The notes under the pieces are model-generated. The model did not search any database, was not told where the DNA came from, and saw only the letters and a program-made list of their open reading frames with translations. This document shows, in pieces, positions 29,440-32,036 of a DNA stretch of 32,036 bases (position 1 is its first letter; the number at the start of each line of letters is the position of its first letter). Origin of the DNA: Eggerthellaceae bacterium (GTDB lineage: Bacteria > Actinomycetota > Coriobacteriia > Coriobacteriales > Eggerthellaceae). Both the position numbers and the translations under genes were made by a program. The stretch lies in contig JAFWJU010000018.1 in the NCBI GenBank assembly GCA_017511465.1, positions 1 to 32,036 of the forward strand. The letters are read 5' to 3'.

Positions 29440-32036
29440 TTACTTGGTCAACTTGTTACGACGGCGCATGCGCATGAACGCCACGGTCGCAATCGCCAAA
29501 GCGGCACAAGCGACAAGCCCGATGCCGAGCATCGGCAGCATATCGCCTGTGGTGGGAGTGCCGCCAGAATTGTTAGGCGGGACGACCTTCTCGTACTTGT
29601 TGGTGAACACGATTGTGCCGTTGCCGCCCTCGATGGTCTCGGTCTTGCTGAGCTTAATCTGGTTGCCAACCTTCTCCTCGGTCACTGTGACGGTCAGCGT
29701 GTACGCCGTGGTGTCATACGTGTAGCCTTCGACGTTGCCCTTGACCTCGGTGATTTCGTACTTCCACATGCCAGCTTTCTCGTAGTACATATTGCCGAAC
29801 TCGTAGCTGTTAGAGCCAGTAATCTGTATGGTCTTGACGCCGCCAGAAGAGCCCTCGGGCATCGGGGCGCCTTCGGTGAGGGCTTTCATCTGGAAGGTGA
29901 AGGTCTCATCTGTGTCGGGCTTGCCCTCGACGATCTTCTGCACTGGGGGATCAGAGCTCACCCTGTCAGGCTTAGCCTGGTGGATGTTCGTGAAGGTGTA
30001 GACGCCGTCGACGATGGCCTTCTCGGTCCTGTAACCGGAAACTTCATCCTCGGACAGCGTGTAGGTTATTTCTTTCTTGTTCTCGTACTTGGGCAAGTCT
30101 TTCCATGTGTAAGACCAGCTGTTGCCAGCATTGAGCTCGACGGACTCGGCAATACTGCCATCTTTCTCGAGATTGATGGTGACGTTGTCCGGACGTATGC
30201 CGTCGCGATTGTTGGCGTCATCCCACACCTTCTTGACCGAGATGTTGACCTTCTCGGGCTCGTGCGTGTTGGTGATGTTGAAGTCGTTGATGACGGTCTG
30301 GTAGTTCGTCACCTCGTTTTCGGTGATGGTGTATTTGATTGCCTTGCCGGCCTTGTAAACGGGCAGATCCTCGAAGGTGTACGTCCACGAACCGTTGTCG
30401 CTTTCGGTAATCGTTGCCGACTTGATTTGCTCGCCGTTGGCGAGTAGGTTCACCGTGATGTTGCCGGGGCGCTTGCCGTCCTGGTCTTCGTTATCGTTCC
30501 AGGTCTTGGTGACGGTGATGGAGGTCTTTTCGGGCGTGTGCGTGTTGACGATGAGGTAGCCCGTCGAGATGGGCGTATCGCCAGTGGTACCGCCCTCGTT
30601 GCCAGTGCCCGAGCCGTTGTCGCCAGCGTCATCGCCAGAACCGTCGCCTTCGCCGTCGGCTGCGTCGGCATCGCCATTGCCGTCGCCTACATCGTCGGGA
30701 TTGTCGGTTGAGCCTTCGTTGCCATTGCCTTCGCCATCAGCGCTTCCGTCATCGGAGCCGCTTTCCTGCTGCGTGATTTCAGTCGTGTAATAATCGACCT
30801 CTTCCTCGGTCACCGTGTAGATGATTTCCTGGCCAACTGCCTTGTACCTCGGCAGGCTATCCCAAGTGTACTTCCACCCGTCATCTGCGGTGATAGTCAC
30901 GGATTCAACCTTCTCGTCGTTGGCGAGCAGGTTCACGATGATGCTGCCAGGGCGCTTGCCGTCCTGGTTGTCGGCATCGTCCCATTTCTTCTCAACCTCG
31001 ACAACAACCGTTTCGGGCGTATGTGCGTTGGTGATGGTGAAGCTGGGGTTATCCTCGGTCGGGTCGGCAATCGTCTTCGTATAACCGGTGGGGACAGTGG
31101 GTTCATCGACGGAGTATGCGATCAGCTGGCCGTTCGCATACTTGTCAAGCTCGCCCCAGGTGTAGGTCCAGTCGGGACCTTCGAGCGTGACAGCATTGCC
31201 CACTTGCGTGTCGCCGGCTTTCAGGATCACGCTGACGTTGCCAGGACGCTTGCCGTCCTGGTTGTCGCTATCGGACCATGCCTTGGTGACGGTGACGGAG
31301 GTCTTTTCGGGCGTGTGCGTGTTGGTCAGCGTGGTGGTGGTGCCGCTTACACTGGGTTCGCCCAGCGTGTAGCCCGTAACGGTTCCTTCGTCCCAGGTGT
31401 AGCTAATCTCCGAGCCGCCATCCGCGTACTTGGGCAGGTTGCTGATAGTAGCCTCCCATGCGGGCGACGTCGTCGCGGTCAACTCAACGCTCTTGCCCGT
31501 ATCTTCGCCGTTAGCGAGCAGCTTCACCATGAGCTTCTGCGGTCGAAGGTTGTCTTGATTGTTGTTGTCCTCCCAGACCTTCTTGACGGTAACCGACGTC
31601 TTTTCGAGGTCGTGCGTGTTGGTGATGGTGCCGTTGTTGCCAGCGGGCGACCCGGTCACGCTGTAGCCCGTCGGCACGCTCTCCTCGGACACGGTGTAGG
31701 CGATCTCGGTGCCGTTGCTGTACTTGGGCAGGCCGCCCCACGTGTAGGTCCAGCTGTCGCCGTCCTTGGCCACCGTCGGCGTCGGCGCCGTGGCGCCCTC
31801 GGGCAGGCCGTTGAGGGTCAGAGTGAGATCCCCGGGGCGCTTGCCGTCATGATTTCCGGAGTCCTCCCACTTCTTGGTGACGGTGATGGAAGTCTTCTCC
31901 GTTTCGTGAGTGTTGGTGATGGTGCCGTTGTTGCTGGCCGGCGACCCGCTCACGGTGTAGCCCGTCGGCACGCTCTCCTCGGACACCGTATAGGTGATCG
32001 GGCTGCCGTTGCTGTTCTTGGGCAGATCCTTCCATG
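29440..32036 (-). CDS. CnaB-repeat, FctA-type pilin-like surface protein (5' end outside window)
   Basis: The visible 865 codons contain one partial and six complete Cna B-type repeats of about 95 residues (KTSITVTKKWED...DGKRPG...YTVSEE...ITNTH). These form stacked beta-sandwiches normally locked by Lys-Asn/Asp isopeptide bonds. A C-terminal FctA/Spy0128-like pilin domain follows (PVQKIVEGKPDTDETFTFQM, ...MWKYEITEV, ...GTIVFTNKYE). The end is a sorting signal with GTPTTGD instead of LPXTG, a membrane helix and RMRRRNKLTK. The frame is open to the right edge, so the start and signal peptide are outside. Repeat 4 has a 67-residue Gly/Asp-rich insert. It is likely a stalk-like adhesin or pilus subunit displayed by sortase. 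The adhesin gene follows in the same direction after a terminator. Confidence 0.92.
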   Translation of the reverse strand, partial: WKDLPKNSNGSPITYTVSEESVPTGYTVSGSPASNNGTITNTHETEKTSITVTKKWEDSGNHDGKRPGDLTLTLNGLPEGATAPTPTVAKDGDSWTYTWGGLPKYSNGTEIAYTVSEESVPTGYSVTGSPAGNNGTITNTHDLEKTSVTVKKVWEDNNNQDNLRPQKLMVKLLANGEDTGKSVELTATTSPAWEATISNLPKYADGGSEISYTWDEGTVTGYTLGEPSVSGTTTTLTNTHTPEKTSVTVTKAWSDSDNQDGKRPGNVSVILKAGDTQVGNAVTLEGPDWTYTWGELDKYANGQLIAYSVDEPTVPTGYTKTIADPTEDNPSFTITNAHTPETVVVEVEKKWDDADNQDGKRPGSIIVNLLANDEKVESVTITADDGWKYTWDSLPRYKAVGQEIIYTVTEEEVDYYTTEITQQESGSDDGSADGEGNGNEGSTDNPDDVGDGNGDADAADGEGDGSGDDAGDNGSGTGNEGGTTGDTPISTGYLIVNTHTPEKTSITVTKTWNDNEDQDGKRPGNITVNLLANGEQIKSATITESDNGSWTYTFEDLPVYKAGKAIKYTITENEVTNYQTVINDFNITNTHEPEKVNISVKKVWDDANNRDGIRPDNVTINLEKDGSIAESVELNAGNSWSYTWKDLPKYENKKEITYTLSEDEVSGYRTEKAIVDGVYTFTNIHQAKPDRVSSDPPVQKIVEGKPDTDETFTFQMKALTEGAPMPEGSSGGVKTIQITGSNSYEFGNMYYEKAGMWKYEITEVKGNVEGYTYDTTAYTLTVTVTEEKVGNQIKLSKTETIEGGNGTIVFTNKYEKVVPPNNSGGTPTTGDMLPMLGIGLVACAALAIATVAFMRMRRRNKLTK
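29985..32036 (-). repeat. CnaB repeat array
   Basis: At least six and a part units of about 290-300 bp; the two nearest the window edge are nearly identical in DNA with a 294-bp period (31621 and 31915 start the same GGTGATGGTGCCGTTGTTG motif). The array continues beyond the window. Confidence 0.9.

Noticed and set aside
1..32036. CRISPR arrays, tRNA or rRNA genes, prophage or insertion sequences
   Set aside because: No regularly spaced identical repeats with spacers, no cloverleaf with CCA-type end, and no transposase or integrase frames were found.

Overview
The window looks like a chromosomal segment of a moderately GC-rich Gram-positive bacterium. It is most likely an actinobacterium of the class Coriobacteriia (Eggerthella/Slackia-like). 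The reasons are the mix of housekeeping genes (alaS, rarA, galU, veg, htpG), sortase-type surface proteins, a CIRCE element, and an anaerobe-style acyl-CoA ligase with a LysR regulator. This placement is inference; no rRNA or other taxonomic marker is present. Almost every gene lies on the minus strand; only a LysR regulator, a Veg-like gene and two probable small RNAs are on plus.

Layout. (1) 1-3218: a minus-strand trio (zinc-ribbon tail-anchored protein, tandem-TPM protein, SPFH protein) in the same order as Bacillus ydjG-ydjH-ydjI, a membrane-stress module. (2) 3381-5414: htpG with a strong promoter and a perfect CIRCE operator. (3) 5484-6730: a DEDDh exonuclease, a promoter-proximal palindrome, and a nested inverted-repeat element. 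(4) 6731-9874: a phenylacetate-CoA-ligase-like enzyme, a translationally linked LysR effector domain that lacks any DNA-binding domain, and a divergent full-length LysR. (5) 9875-13230: a YigZ/IMPACT protein and alaS. (6) 13372-15427: an AI-2E/PerM-family membrane protein overlapping a membrane-anchored coiled-coil (DUF948-like) protein. (7) 15519-17190: rarA with an apparently leaderless promoter, followed by a structured RNA that folds like 6S RNA. (8) 17183-19366: an MscS channel, a small unknown protein, and a homocysteine-methyltransferase-like protein that has lost its zinc ligands. (9) 19507-19638: a probable small RNA with two anti-Shine-Dalgarno CCCCUCCUU motifs and a terminator. (10) 19639-21693: a beta-lactamase-fold serine hydrolase and galU. 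(11) 21933-22286: veg. (12) 22371 to the right edge: two large cell-wall-anchored proteins, a 2250-residue InlB-repeat/MBG-repeat adhesin and a CnaB-repeat pilin-like protein truncated by the window edge.

The most novel-looking items are the stand-alone LysR sensor domain encoded with its putative target enzyme, the C-rich small RNA at 19.5 kb, the zinc-less methyltransferase homologue, the 6S-like RNA beside rarA, and the dyad element at 6.5 kb.
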